Part shown: piece by piece, positions 1-11,649 of the stretch
How the letters are laid out: the number at the start of each line of letters is the position of its first letter
Position numbering within the stretch: the first letter of the stretch is position 1
Assembly: GCF_008728515.1 (NCBI RefSeq)
Contig: NC_044995.1
Coordinates: 38,093,542-38,157,541 of the forward strand
From: Papio anubis
Taxonomy: Eukaryota > Chordata > Mammalia > Primates > Cercopithecidae
Length of the DNA: 64,000 bases
Direction of reading: 5' to 3'
Position numbers and translations under genes: made by a program
The notes under the pieces: model-generated
The model's database searches: none
The model's input: only the letters and a program-made list of their open reading frames with translations
Told to the model about the DNA's origin: nothing

Positions 1-1000
1 CTCCCTGCGGCCTCGGAGGAGGGGTCGCCTCCCTCCGAGCCCCCTCCTTGGGGCCCCGCCCCCAACCCCCTCCATCCCAGCCCCTTTGCCGGTTACCCGA
101 CACAACCTCCTACATCCAGGCCCCCGACTGAGCCTCCTCCATCCAAGCCATCTCCCCCGGGCCCCGCCCAGGCCCTTCATCCGAGCCCCCTCCCCTGGGG
201 CCCCGCCCCCAACCCCTCACCCCGCGAACGCCCTCCTCCCTCCGCCTCCCTCGTCCCTACTCCCCACCCTCCGGCGCGTTCCCCACTCCGGCTCCAGGCC
301 TCACCTTGACCCGCTCCAGCTGCTTGAGGACGTGCTCCCGCCGCCGCCCTGCTGCCCGCTTCCCTCCGGCTCCCCCGGGGCCGCCGCCGCCGCTCCCAGC
401 CCCGCTGTTCCGCTCCGATTTCGAGCTGGGCGCCATTTTCACCCCCTCCCTCCACTTCCGGAGCAACCGGCCCCTTCGCCCCACCCCTGCCGCCTCCTCA
501 TTGGTCCTTTATCGGGACAGCTGCCCGCCGGTTGGGTGAAAGCCCGCACTCGCGCTATGCCTGTCTATCAAAGCCGCCTCGACTCTTGATTGGTAGCGAC
601 AGTAACAGCCCCCGCGGCCAGTTGCTGTATTCCCGCCCTGCCTTAAGGACGTACCACTCGGAGGTCCCGTTTGTTCGCCTAGCCCAGATAACTTTGATCT
701 GATAGGTGGATATCTGTGTCTGTCTCAATGGCGTCACGCCCCCTGTGGCTAGCGGGTTTCCATGGAGACCACAGGCGGTCCAGGCCCTTGGGCGGGGCGA
801 CGGGAGCCTGTGGTCCACCAAGACTCGAGAATCCTCAGCCCCGGGCTGCCTGCGCCCGGTCTGGGTGGGCAGAGGCCTGACGAGCATACTTGGGCGACAA
901 AACCAGGCCGAGAAAAGAGATTTACAAAAAAAGGAAAAAACGATGGGATTCGATGAAAGCTTGTTTCCGATGGGCGGATTGGTGGGATGACGGTGTTGAT
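1..1000. promoter_or_regulatory. CpG-rich promoter region of DCAF15
   Basis: The first several hundred bases are very GC- and CpG-rich and surround the DCAF15 start. On the minus strand, upstream of the ATG, there is an ETS-like site (CACTTCCGG read on plus, 453-461) and two CCAAT boxes (ATTGG on plus at 500-504 and 589-593). There is no TATA box, as expected for a housekeeping CpG-island promoter. Whether it also drives a plus-strand transcript, for example a distal PODNL1 5' exon, cannot be told from the sequence. Confidence 0.7.
305..436 (-). CDS. DCAF15: DCAF15 first coding exon (partial gene)
   Basis: This is the N-terminal coding exon of DCAF15, a substrate receptor of the CUL4-DDB1 ubiquitin ligase that is known to recruit RBM39 in the presence of aryl sulfonamides. 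The exon encodes 44 residues, starting MAPSSKSERNSGAG, then a Gly-rich stretch, then a basic helix-like segment ending EHVLKQLERVK. The start codon (434-436) was chosen because the resulting N-terminus matches my recollection of the human protein. An upstream in-frame methionine would add 16 residues. A consensus donor (GTGAGG) follows at 299-304, and the rest of the gene lies left of the window. The ATG sits in a YY1-like AAAATGGCG context. Frame, donor and protein identity agree. Confidence 0.93.
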
Positions 1001-1167
1001 AATGATAGCATCAATCAGGTATCGCTCCACATATGACAGACAAGGTTCTGAGCTTAAACAGTTCGATGTGGCAGGGCCCTGTTGTGCCCATTATGCAGAT
1101 GATGACAATACAAATAATTGTGGAAGGGCCGCTCCGTGCATCATATTCGTATGCATTACCTCGTTGG
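1001..1167. other. Unique intergenic sequence between the CpG island and the first Alu
   Basis: No gene, repeat family or structured RNA was recognised here. Confidence 0.5.
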
Positions 1168-1460
1168 TTTTATTGTTTTTAGACAGAGTCTCACTTTGTC
1201 ACCCAGGCTGGAGTGCAGTGACCTGATCATGGCTCACTGCAGCCTCGACCCCGGGCTCAGATGATCCTCTCAACTTAGCCTCTCATGTAGCTGGTACTAC
1301 AGACGTGCGCCACCATGCCCGGCTAATTTTTTGTATTTTTAGTAGAGACGAGGTTTCACTATGTTGGCCAGGCTGGTTGCGAACTCCTGACCTCAGGTGT
1401 TCCGCCCACCTAGGCCTCCCAAAGTGCTGGAATTACAGGCATAAGCCACCGTGCCCGGCC
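1168..1460 (-). mobile_element. Alu (antisense)
   Basis: Full-length Alu read from its poly-T end to GTGCCCGGCC. Confidence 0.85.
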
Positions 1461-1577
1461 TAATTTTTTGTATTTTTTGTAGGGATGGAGTTTCACCAAG
1501 TTGTCCAGGCTGGTCTCCAACTCCTGGGCTCAAGTGATCCTCCCATCTCTGCTTCCCAAAGTGTTGGAATGACAGGC
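1461..1577 (-). mobile_element. Alu fragment
   Basis: Partial Alu from TAATTTTTTGTATTTTT to AAAGTGTTGGAATGACAGG. Confidence 0.7.
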
Positions 1578-1635
1578 CAGCCCATTTAATCCTCTGAACA
1601 ATCTGGGGATGAGTTTTTACATTATCTTCATTAAA

Positions 1636-1751
1636 AAGTTTTTGTAGAGACAGATTACTACTATGTTGCCAGGCTGTCTCTGACCTCATTCGATCATCAT
1701 CTGGCACTCCCAAAGTGCTGGGATTACAGGCATAAACCACTGTGCCCAGCT
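1636..1751 (-). mobile_element. Alu fragment
   Basis: Single-arm relic ending CACTGTGCCCAGC, diverged. Confidence 0.7.
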
Positions 1752-1837
1752 GATTTCAAGGGTTTTAGGAGTTACGTGCCAGAAAACCTGAGTAAGACCA
1801 AAATATGGGTTTTTATTACAACACAGTAACACAACTG

Positions 1838-2420
1838 TTTTTGACACAGTCTGGCTCTGTCTCCTAGGTTTAGTACATTGGCGGATCTCAGCTGCTCACT
1901 GCAAGCTCGCCTCGGGTTCATCACCATTCTCCTGCCTCAGCCTCCCGAGTAGCTGGGACTACAGGCGCCCGCCACCTTGCCCAGCTAGTTTTTATATTTT
2001 TAGTAGAGATGGGGTTTCACCGTGTTAGCCAGGTCTTTTTGAGGCCAGTCTCGCTCATCGCCATGAGCTGGAGTGCAGTGGCGCGATCTCGGCTCACTGC
2101 AAGCTCCGCCTCCCGGAGTTATACGCCATTCTCTCCATCTCAGCCTCAGTAGCTGGGACTACAGGCGCCCATGCCTGCATGACTAGTTTTTGTATTTTAG
2201 TAGAGGCGGGTTTCACCATGTTGTAGCCAGGATGGTCTCGATCTCCTGACCTAAGTGATCACACATACCGGCCTCCCAAAGTGCTGGGATTCTGGCTTGA
2301 CTGCAGCGCCCGGCCAGGTGGCAGGTCTTGATCCCCTGACCTCTGAAGCTATGATCCATGCGCCCATCTCGGCCTCCCAAAGTGCTGGGATTACCAGGCT
2401 TGAGCCACCGTGCCCGGCCT
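1838..2420 (-). mobile_element. Nested Alus: AluY-like inside another Alu
   Basis: Host Alu parts 1838-2032 and 2316-2420; inserted AluY-like copy 2034-2315. Both contain unusual indels, discussed in the findings. Confidence 0.75.
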
Positions 2421-2717
2421 TTTTGAGATGGGTTTGCTCTTGTTGCCCAGGCTGGAGTGCAGTGACACACCTGATCTCAACTCACTTTCCACCTTTCTGC
2501 TTCTCCATGTTCAAGCAAGTGATTCTCCTGCTCCAGCCTCTCAAGTAGCTGGGATTACAGGTGTGCGCCTCCACACCTGGCTAATCTTTGTATTTTTAGT
2601 AGAGACAGGGTTTCACTATGTTGGCCAGGCTGGTCTCAAACTCCTGACCTCAGGTGATCCACCCACCCCACCCTCCCAAAGTGCTGGGATTACAGGCGTG
2701 AGCCACTGCGCCCGGCC
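2421..2717 (-). mobile_element. AluS-like (antisense)
   Basis: Complete from TTTTTGAGATGGG to GCGCCCGGCC. Confidence 0.85.
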
Positions 2718-3010
2718 ATCACAATGTATCTTTAGCGAAAGATTCTCCTGCTTCTTGCATACCCTACGTCTGTGGAGAGCAAAGCTGTCCCCAACACAGT
2801 GGGGACACCTGGCTGCTATTGCCTTAACCAAGTGATCAAAATCAACATCACCAGTGATAAGTCATTTTGACGTCACGGATCCCAGCTACGTGATAGGGAG
2901 GACATTTGTAACTCTCTGATATTATCCCCAGACCTAGAACCTCAATCTAACCATTAGACAACATCAGACATTTATCTCAAATTGAAAAATGTTCTCAAAA
3001 TACCTTACCA
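2718..3010. other. Unique intergenic stretch
   Basis: No gene or repeat recognised. Confidence 0.4.
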
Positions 3011-3312
3011 GGCCGGGTGCGGTGGCTCACACCTGTAATCCCAGCACTTTGGGAAGCAGAGGAGGGAGGATCACTTGAACCCAGGAGGTCAAGACCAGCC
3101 TGGGCAACATGGCGAAACCCTCGTCTCTACAAAACGTCAAATAAATTAACTGACTCTACTGGCACACATCTATAGCCTCAGCCACTGGGGAGGCTGAGGC
3201 AGGAAGATTACTTGAGCACAGGAGGTCGAGGCTACAGTGAGCTCTGATGGTGACACTGCACTCCAGCCTGGGAGACAGAGCGAGACCTTGTCTCAAATAA
3301 AAAACAAAACAA
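3011..3312 (+). mobile_element. Alu (sense)
   Basis: GGCCGGGTGCGG head, AAAACAAAACAA tail. Confidence 0.85.
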
Positions 3313-3629
3313 GGCCAGGCATGGTGGCTCATCCCTGTAATCCCAGCACTTTGGGAGGCCAAGGTGGGCAGATCACAAGGTCATGAGATCTAGACCATCG
3401 TGGCTAACACGGTGAAACCCCGTCTCTACTGAAAATACAGAAAATTAGCCAGGCCTGTAATCGCAGGTGGCACGCGCCTGTAGTCCTAGCTACATGGGAG
3501 GCTGAGGCAGGAGAATCACTCGAACTTGGGAGGTGGAGGTTGCAGTGAGTCGAGATCATGCCACTGCACTGCAGCCTGGGCAACAGAGCGAGATTCTGTC
3601 TCAAAAAAAAATTAAAAAATAAAATAAAA
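3313..3629 (+). mobile_element. Alu (sense)
   Basis: GGCCAGGCATGG head with a short duplication GGCCTGTAATCGCAGGTGG inside the right arm. Confidence 0.85.
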
Positions 3630-3800
3630 AAATTAGCGGGGTGTGGTGGCGTGAACCTATAGTCCCAGCTACATAGGGGCTGAGGTGGGAGGATCACTCA
3701 AGCCTGGGAGGTCGAGGCTACAGCAAAAGCGGAGATTGAGCCACTGCACTCCAGCCTGGGCGACAGAGTGAGATCCTGTTTCAGAACAAAACCCAAAACC
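3630..3800 (+). mobile_element. Right-arm Alu fragment
   Basis: Begins AAATTAGCGGGGTGTGG and ends in an A-rich tail. Confidence 0.7.
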
Positions 3801-3886
3801 CAAAAAACATTAGAGGAAATTGTGTGAAGGGAATAAAAGAACTCTCTGTACCTTCTTTTCTGATCTGAAAATGTCTAATTGTTTCA

Positions 3887-4214
3887 GGCTGGGCACAGTG
3901 GCTCACACCTGTAATCCCAGCATTTTGGGAGGCTGAGACAGGAGGATGGCTTGAAGAGAAGAATTTGACCAGTCTCGGCAACTATCAAGACCTCGTCTCT
4001 ACAAAGAAAAAACTTTTTTTTTTTCATTAGTCACGTGTGGTAGCACGTCTGTCTTCCTATGTACTTGGGAGACTGAGTCGGGAGGATCCCTTGCACCCAG
4101 GAGTTTGAAGTTACAGTGAGCTGTGATTGCATCACTGCATTCCAGCCTGGGTGACACGAGCAAGACCCTGTCTGTAATAATAATAATAAAATTAAAAATA
4201 ACAAAAATAAAATA
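3887..4214 (+). mobile_element. AluJ-like (sense)
   Basis: Diverged copy with long A-rich middle and (AAT)n tail. Confidence 0.8.
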
Positions 4215-4234
4215 ATGTTGTTTCAAAATTCAAA

Positions 4235-4510
4235 GGGCTGGCACAGTGGCTCACGCCTATAATCTCAACACTTGGGGAGGCCAAGGCAGGTGGATCACTT
4301 GAGGCCAGGGGTTCAAGACCAGCCTAACCAACATGGTGAAACGCTGTCTCTGCTAAAAATACAAAAATTAGCCTGGTATGGTGGGCTCCTATAATCCCAG
4401 CTACTCAGGAGGCTGAGGCATGAGGCATGAGAATCGCTTGAACCTGGGAGGCAGAGGTTTCAGTGACACAGAGCGAGACTCTGTATCAATAAGTAAATAC
4501 ATAAATAACC
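4235..4510 (+). mobile_element. Alu (sense)
   Basis: Head GGGCTGGCACAGTGG; part of the right arm is deleted before the AATAAGTAAATAC tail. Confidence 0.8.
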
Positions 4511-4549
4511 TCAAAGTTTTTAAAAGAGCATGGGGGAGGAATTTTTTTA

Positions 4550-4866
4550 TTTAATTTTTTTTTTTTTTTTTGAGATGGAGTCTCACTGTGTCGCCCAGGC
4601 TGGAGTGCAATGGCGCCATCTCGGCTCACTGCAACCTCCGCCTCCCAGGTTCAAGCGATTCTCCTGCCTCAACCTCCCAAGTAGCTGGGACTACAGGCAT
4701 GTGCCACCATGCCCAGGTAATTTCTTTTCTTTTTTTTTTTGTATTTTTAGTAGAGGCGGGGTTTCACCATGTTAGCCAGGAGGGTCTCGATCTCCTGACC
4801 TGGTGATCCACCCACCTTGGCCTCCCAAAGTGCTGGGATTATAGGCGTGAGCCACTGCGCCTGGCC
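4550..4866 (-). mobile_element. AluY-like (antisense)
   Basis: Complete, ending GCCACTGCGCCTGGCC. Confidence 0.85.
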
Positions 4867-5001
4867 AGGAGGATGTTATTCTGATTCCTATGTGCAGAAT
4901 GGTTGGGGGGATGAGAGTGGGAGCAGGAATAGTCTTGGGGGAGCTAGGAGGGTAGGTGATGCTGACTTAGATTCATCTATTAGCAATGAAAATGGAGAAT
5001 A

Positions 5002-5640
5002 CTGGCTACGGTGGCTCACGCCTGTAATCTCAGTGCTTTGGAAGACCAAGGCAGGAGATGGCTTAAGTGGGAGAATTGCTTGAAGTCTCCCTTGATCACC
5101 AGAGACCAACCTGGGTAACATAGAACCCATCTCTATAAAACAAAAAAAATTTTTTTTTTTTTTTTTCTTCCTTTGAGACAGAATCTCGCTCTGTCGCCCA
5201 GGCTGGAGGGCAGTGGTATGATCTCAGCTCACTGCAAGCTCCACCTCCTGGGTTCACGCCATTCTCCTGCCTCAGCTTCGCAAGTGGCTGGGATTACAGG
5301 CACCCGCCACAAGGCCCGGCTAATTTTTTGTATTTTTAGTAGAGATGGGATTTCACCATGTTAGCCAGGATGGTCTCGATCTCCTGACCTAGTGATCCAC
5401 CAGGCTCGGCCTCCCAAAGTGCTGGGATTACAGGCGTGAGCCACCGCGCCCGGCCAAAAATTTTAAAAATTAGCGTGAGAGCGGGAGCCTGTACTCCCAG
5501 CTACTTGGGAGACTGAGGTGAGAGGATCGCTTGAGCCCAGGAGTTCAAGGCTGCCAGTGAGCCGTGATTGCACCACTGCACTTCAGCCTGGGCAACAGAA
5601 TGAGATGCTGTCTCAGAAATAATAATAAAAATAAAGAAAA
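5002..5640 (+). mobile_element. AluJ-like host (sense) split by an antisense AluY
   Basis: Host halves are 5002-5149 and 5456-5640. The inserted AluY (5150-5455, minus) is nearly intact and therefore much younger. Confidence 0.85.
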
Positions 5641-5987
5641 TGGAGAAAAGTGACCATAGTCAGAGTCGATGGGGTCATTTTCAAGGACAAGATATTGGGA
5701 TACGGGCAAGGAGACAAGAGTTCATGATGACTTTAGCATCTGAGTGGAATATTTAGCAAAATGTTAGTGCATTTTCTGATATGAGGAAGACTAGGGAGAA
5801 GTCAGTTTGGACCAAGTCAGTTGAACACGTAGATGGGACAAACAGACAGTTTTTCCTTCTACATCACATCACTCTCAATCCTTCGCTTCTGACACCAGAT
5901 GATGGGGGGAGCTTCTTCCAAATCAAGTAATGCCCCAATTCTTTGTGGATGCCAACGCAGTGTCCTGCAATTTACTTCAATTCTCTC
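5641..5987. other. Unique intergenic stretch
   Basis: No gene or known repeat recognised. Confidence 0.4.
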
Positions 5988-6283
5988 TCTTTTTTTTTTG
6001 AAATGGAGTTTTGCTCTTTGTCGCCTAGGCTGGAGTGAAATGGCGCGATCTTGGCTCACTGCAACCTCTGTCTCCCGGGTTCAAGTGATTCTCCTGCCTC
6101 AGCCTCCCAAATAGCTGAAATTACAGGCTCGCACCACCAGGCAAGGCTAATTTTTGTATTTTCAGTAGCGACAGGGTTTCGCCATGTTGGCCAGGCTGGT
6201 TTTGAGCTCCTGGTCTCAGGTGATCCGCCCACCTTGGCCTCCGAAAGTGCTGGGATTCCAGGCATGAGACACCATGGCCAGCC
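5988..6283 (-). mobile_element. AluS-like (antisense)
   Basis: Complete, ending CACCATGGCCAGCC. Confidence 0.85.
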
Positions 6284-6386
6284 TTTTTTTTTTTTTTTTT
6301 TTTTTTTTCCTGAGATAGAGTCTTGCTCTTTCACCCAGGCTGGAGTGCAGTGGTGCAATCTTGGCTGACTGAAACCTCCGCCTACA
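6284..6386 (-). mobile_element. Alu 3' fragment
   Basis: Poly-T followed by about 80 bp of Alu 3' end. Confidence 0.75.
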
Positions 6387-6413
6387 ATTATTATCAAGGT
6401 GTTTTTATGGTGA

Positions 6414-6714
6414 TTTTTTTTTTTTTTTTTTTTTGAGACAGGCTGGAGTGCAGTGGTGTGATCATAGTTCACTGTAGCCTTGACCTCCCAGGCTCATGCA
6501 ATTCTCCCACCTCAGCCTCCCGAGTAGCTACAGGTGTCAATAATACAGGGACTACAGGTGCTTATCACCACGCCCAGCTGATTTTTGTATTTTTGGTAGA
6601 GACGGGGTTTCACCATGTTGGCCAGGCTGGTCTCAAACTCCTGACCTCGGGTGATCTGCCCACCTTGGCTTCCCAAAGTGTTGAGATTACAGGTGTGAGC
6701 CACCACACCCAACC
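6414..6714 (-). mobile_element. Alu (antisense)
   Basis: Has a short internal deletion after TTTTTGAGACAGGC and an inserted TCAATAATACAGGGAC. Confidence 0.8.
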
Positions 6715-6850
6715 CAATTTTTGTATTTTTAGTGAAGACGGGGTTTTACCATGTTGGCCAGGCTGGTCTTGAACTCCTGACCTCAGGTGATCCACCTACT
6801 TTGGCCTCCCAAAGTGCTGGAATTACAGGCATGAGCCATTGCGCACGGCC
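6715..6850 (-). mobile_element. Alu left-arm fragment
   Basis: AATTTTTGTATTTTTAG through CATTGCGCACGGCC. Confidence 0.75.
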
Positions 6851-7172
6851 AAGACTTCCCTATTTCTGGTCATTGGTCACTTGGACTCTCCCTTAATACG
6901 CATATGTATTTGTTTACAAATAACCCAACTGTACAGGTGCGTTTAGACCACTCTTTCTAGCCTATGAATTAAATCATACCTGGAAAATGGCCATAAAACA
7001 GGATGGGGCAAGTAAATAGAACTAAAAATTACGATTCATTTCCCACATCCAACTTTGGAGACCAGTGGCTTTGAACACAGAAAGCCTTGGGCTCAGTTTT
7101 CCTTGTGGTCCCAACTCCTCACTGCTTCCCTCTTACAGGTCATCCCACTTTTACGCAGTAGTGATAGAAACT
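6851..7172. other. Unique intergenic stretch
   Basis: No gene or known repeat recognised. Confidence 0.4.
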
Positions 7173-7462
7173 AAATTTTTTTTTTTTTTTTTCCAAGACA
7201 GAGTCTTGCTGTGTCTCCCAGGCTGGAGTGCATGGCTCTCGGCTTACTGCAACCTCTGCCTCCTGGGTTCAAGCAATTCTCGTGCCTCAGCCTCCCGAGT
7301 AAGCTGGGATTACAGGTACCCACCACCATGTCCGGCTAATTTTTAGTAGAGATGGCTTTCACTGTGTTGGCCAGGCTGGTCTCAAACTCCTTACCTCGTG
7401 ATCCACCCACCTCGGCCTCCCAAAGTGCTAGGATTACAGGTATGAGCCACCGCACCCAGCCA
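7173..7462 (-). mobile_element. Alu (antisense)
   Basis: Complete, ends CACCGCACCCAGCC. Confidence 0.85.
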
Positions 7463-7556
7463 AGAAACTCTGTTTTTATCTGGACATGTGGCTTGCCAGT
7501 AGAAAGATGGTGTTTCTCAGTCTCCCTTGAAGTTAGCAGTGCATATCCACCATTTC

Positions 7557-7685
7557 CTTTCTTTTCTTTTTTGGAGACAGGGTCTTGTTCTGTTGCCCAA
7601 GTTGGAGTGCAGTGGCACTCCACCTAGGCTCAAGCAATCCTCCCACTTCAGCCTCCCAAGGAGCTGGAAGTACACTGTGCCCAGC
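7557..7685 (-). mobile_element. Alu monomer (FLAM-like)
   Basis: One arm only, ending CACTGTGCCCAGC. Confidence 0.65.
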
Positions 7686-7696
7686 GAATTCAAAAA

Positions 7697-8008
7697 AATT
7701 TTTTTTTGAAATGGAGTCACGCTCTGTTGCCCAGGCTGGAGTGCAGTGGCGTGATCTCGGCTCACTGCAACCTGTGCCTCCTGAGCTCAAGCGATTCTCC
7801 TGCCTCAGTCTCCTGAGTAGCTGGGATTACAGTCATACACCACTATACACAGCTAATTTTTTTTTTTTTTTTTTTTGTATTTTTTAGTTGACATGGGATT
7901 TCTTCCACCACGCTGGCCAGGCTGGTCTCAAACTCCCGACCTCACATGATCTGTCCGTCTCCCAAAGTGCGGGGATTACAGGTGTGAGCATTCTGGGTGC
8001 ACGGCCGG
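7697..8008 (-). mobile_element. Alu (antisense)
   Basis: Complete but diverged at its 5' end. Confidence 0.8.
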
Positions 8009-8124
8009 ATAAATACTGATTATAATAAATAATAAATACTGATTACGCCAGGCTCCATGCTGGATGCTGGGACTACACTGATGGACCATAGTCCATTGTT
8101 ATCCCTGCAGAGGCCCCTGCTGGG

Positions 8125-8172
8125 TAGTGCAGAGCTGGGCAGGACTGGGCAGGACTGGACAGGACAGGATGG
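8125..8172 (+). repeat. Short GGACTGGGCA-type tandem repeat
   Basis: Roughly four imperfect copies of a 10-bp GGGCAGGACT unit. Confidence 0.6.
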
Positions 8173-8229
8173 CAGAAGGGGAGTTTGTGGCAGGGAGATA
8201 AGGCCAGTGGGTTATTCACCGGAGCAATG

Positions 8230-8545
8230 GTTAGGTTCCTAGCCAATCAGCACATTCCATCCCTCTGGCCCCCCAGGGATTGGTTCTGGATGGACATATG
8301 ACCAAATTTCGGCCAATGAGATTTAAGTTTGAGGCTTTCTGCTAAAGTCAGGGAAGAACGCATGTTGGTTCTGGGAATATCTTAGCACCACATGCAGAAG
8401 CCTGCAGGTAGAGTTCAGAGTTCACGAAAGAATTCATCTAAAAGATATCACTGAAGCCCCTGGATCCAGCTGTGCCTGAAGGATACAGGTTTTCTGTTCA
8501 TGAACCAATAAATGCCCTTGTTTGTATTAGCTAGTTCAGTTTGGG
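8230..8545 (+). repeat. Ancient interspersed repeat, family not named
   Basis: Has repeat-like phrases seen in old mammalian elements (GGCCAATGAGAT, GAACCAATAAATGCCC, TAGTTCAGTTTGGGTT). I cannot assign the family. Confidence 0.4.
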
Positions 8546-8876
8546 TTCTCCTCCCTTTGCAATGGAAAGAGGCTTGCCAGGAACTCAAACATCTTGGTTC
8601 TTATTGCCGCTTCCCTGGGGGCTAGGACTGTACAGTAGTCCTGTCTCCCTAGAGTTACCCCATGACTCTGCTAACGAGACTGAGGAACCTCCACCCAACG
8701 TCCAAGCTAATGGCCATCCATCCCATGGGGAGTACTTGAGATAGGACCTGTTGTTCTCTTCTGGCCAACGCTAAGACCCGTCTCCTGTCTCACCCCACGA
8801 AGTGGGATTCTCAGGAGGTCACAGAGCCCTAGGAAACATGAACAAATAACCACCTCTCTGGGCCCGTGTTTCTTAA
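8546..8876. other. Unique intergenic stretch
   Basis: No gene or known repeat recognised. Confidence 0.4.
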
Positions 8877-9187
8877 CATTTTTTTTTGTTTGTTTTTGTT
8901 TTTGAGATTGAGTCTCACACTGTTGCCCAGGCTGGAGTGCAGTGATGCAATCTCGGCTCACTGCAACCTCCACCTCCCAGGTTCAAGAGATTCTCCTGCC
9001 TCAGCCTCCCAAGTAGCTGGGATTACAGGTGCCTGCTGCCACGCCTGGCTAGTTTTTTTGTATTTTTAGTAGAGACGGGGTTTCACCTTGTTGGCCAGGA
9101 TGGTCTTGAACTCCTGACCTTAGGTAATCTGCCCACCTCAGCCTCCCAAAATGCTGGGATTACAGGCGTGAGCCACCGCGCCCAGCC
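8877..9187 (-). mobile_element. AluS-like (antisense)
   Basis: Complete, GTTTGTTTTTGTTTTTG tail and GCGCCCAGCC head. Confidence 0.85.
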
Positions 9188-9330
9188 ACTGTTTCTTGAT
9201 CACTTCCTCCCTCCCCTGTATCACTGCCTGCCTTCTCTGGGATAAATGCACTCAATCCTTGTCTCAAGCTCTACTTCTGGGAGACTCCAACTCAGGGCCT
9301 TGGCCACTCCCAAGCTGAGCAGACACTAAA

Positions 9331-9632
9331 CTTTTTTTTTTGGTTTTTTTTTGAGACGGAGTCTCACTGTCGCCCAGGCTGGAGTGCAGTGGTGTGATCT
9401 TGGCTCACTGTAACCTCCAGCTGTCAGGTTCAAGTGATTCTCCGGCATTAGCCTCCTGAGCAGCTGGGATTACAGGCACGCACCACCATGCCCAGGAAAT
9501 TTTTGTATTTTTAGTAGAGATGGGGTTTCACCATGTTGGCCAGGCTGGTTTCGAACTCCTGACCTCAGGTGATCCACCCGCCGTGACCTCCCAAAGTGCT
9601 GAGATTACAGTTGTGAGCCACTGTGCTCGGCC
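9331..9632 (-). mobile_element. AluS-like (antisense)
   Basis: Complete; flanked by an ACACTA-type target duplication. Confidence 0.85.
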
Positions 9633-9639
9633 AACACTA

Positions 9640-9960
9640 TACTTTTATTTTTTCTATTTTTATTTATTTTATTTTATTTTATTCTTGAGACAGAGTCTTG
9701 CTCTGTCGCCCAGGCTGGAATGCAGTGGAGCAATCTCAGCTCACTGCAAGCTCCGCCTCCTGGGTTCACACCATTCTCCTGCCTCAGCCTCCCGAGTAGC
9801 TGGGACTACAGGTGCCCGCCACCATGCCCGGCTAATTGTTTGTATTTTTTTTTTAGTAGAGATGGGGTTTCACCGTGGTCTTGATCTCCTGACCTCGTGG
9901 TCCACCTGCCTCAGCCGCCCGAAGTGCTGGGATTACAGGCACGAGCCACCGCGCCTGGCT
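9640..9960 (-). mobile_element. AluY-like (antisense)
   Basis: (TTTTA)n tail and complete body, with about 20 bp missing around CACCGTGG. Confidence 0.85.
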
Positions 9961-9961
9961 A

Positions 9962-10604
9962 CTATACTTTTATTTTTATTTATTTATTCATTTTTGAGAC
10001 AGGGTCTCACTCTGTCATCCAGGCTGCTGTGCAGTAGCATGAACACGGCTCACTGCAGTTTTGACCTCCTGGGCTCATGTGATCCTCCCACCTCAGCCTC
10101 CCTGGTAGCTGGGACTACAGGCAAGCACCACCATGCCCTGCTATGTTTTGTTTTGTTTTGTTTTGTTTGAGACAGAGTCTCACACTGTAGCCCAGGCTGG
10201 AGTGCAGTAGCATGATCTCTGCTCACTGCAACCTCCGCCTCCCGGGTTCAAGCCATTTTCCTGCCTCAGCCTCCAGAGTAGCTGGGATTACAGGCACGTG
10301 CCACCACGCCAAGCTAATTTTTGTATTTTTAGTAGAGATGGGGTTTCACCACGTTGGCCAGGCTGGTCTTGAACTCCTGACCTCAGCTGATCCGCCCGCC
10401 TCGGCCTCCCAAAGTGCTAGGATTACAAGTGTGAGCCACTGTGCCTGGCCCCCGCCCCGCTAAGTTTTAAAAAAAAAAGTTTTTAGAGACGGGGTCTCAC
10501 CATTACTGCCCAGGCTGGTCTCTAACTCCTGGGCTTGAGCCATCCTCCTGCCTCAGCTTCCAAAAGTGTTGAGATTATACAGGCGTGAGCCACCACACCC
10601 AGCC
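9962..10604 (-). mobile_element. AluJ-like host split by an AluS-like copy
   Basis: Host parts are 9962-10143 and 10451-10604. The insert (10144-10450) has a (GTTTT)n tail. Confidence 0.85.
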
Positions 10605-10689
10605 ACCATTCTTAAAATATTCTACCCACTCCCTCGTTTTGCTTCAAGACAGCTCTCTGAGGGAGGAGGTTTGTCATTCACCCCCCCCT

Positions 10690-11646
10690 CCTTTTTTTTT
10701 CTTTATTTAAAAACAGGGTTTTACTCTGTTGCCCAAACTGGCGTGCAGTGGCACATAGCTTATTATAACCTCAAACTTGAGCCCAGGGGCTCAAGTGATC
10801 CTCCTGCCTTGGCTTCCTGAGTAGCTGGGACTATGGGTGTGCACCACTGTACCAGGCTAGTTGTTATTGTTATTGTTATTATTATTATTACTATTATTAT
10901 TGAGACAGAGTCTCGCTCTGTTGCCCAGGCTGGAGTGCAGTGACGTGATCTCCACCTCCCAGGTTCAAGCGATTCTCGTGCCTCAGTCTCTGGAGTAGCT
11001 AGGATTACAGGCGCGTGCCATCATGCCCAGCTAATTTTTGTATTTTTAGTAGAGACGAGGTTTCACCATGTTGGCCTGGCTGCTCTGGAACTCCTGACCT
11101 CAGGTGATCCGCCTGCCTAAGCCTCCCAAAGTGCTGGGATTACAGGTGTGAGCCATGGAGCCCAGCCCAGACTAATTTTTTTTTTTTTAGTTTATTTTTA
11201 GAGACAGGGTCTCACTATATTGCCCAGTCTGGTCTCAAATTCCTGGCCTCAAGAGATCCTCCTAGCCAGATGCAGTGGCTCACGCCTGTAATCCCAGCAC
11301 TTTGGGAGGCTGAGGTGGGCAAATCACCTGAGGTCAGGAGTTCGAGACCAGCCTGGCCAACTTGGCAAAACCCTATCTGTACTAAAACTACAAAAATTAG
11401 CTGGGCATGGTGGCAGGTGCCTATAATCCCAGCTACTCAGGAGGCTGAGGTAGGAGAATCAGTTGATCCCCGGAGGTGGAGGTTGCAGTGAGCCTAGATC
11501 ACGCCACTGCATTCCAGCCTAGGCGACAGAGTGACAGAGTGAGACTCTGTCTCAAAAAAAAAAAAAAAAAAAAAAAAGAGAGAGATCCTCCTGTCTCAGC
11601 TTCCCAAAGCACTGGGATTACAGATATAAACCACAGCACCCAACCT
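10690..11646 (-). mobile_element. AluJ-like host split twice by younger Alus
   Basis: Host pieces lie at 10690-10862, 11168-11263 and 11581-11646. One antisense insert (10863-11167) has a (TTA)n tail. A second, sense insert (11264-11580) is bracketed by the perfect duplication AGAGATCCTCCT at 11252-11263 and 11581-11592. Confidence 0.88.
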
Positions 11647-11649
11647 GTC

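Noticed and set aside
86..589. Plus-strand 167-codon Pro-rich frame over the DCAF15 promoter
   Set aside because: Reverse complement of CpG-island and DCAF15 exon sequence; composition artefact.
9520..10170. A 216-codon open frame
   Set aside because: It runs through three antisense Alus and shows the usual Alu-derived residues (e.g. SPRLECSGAISAHC).
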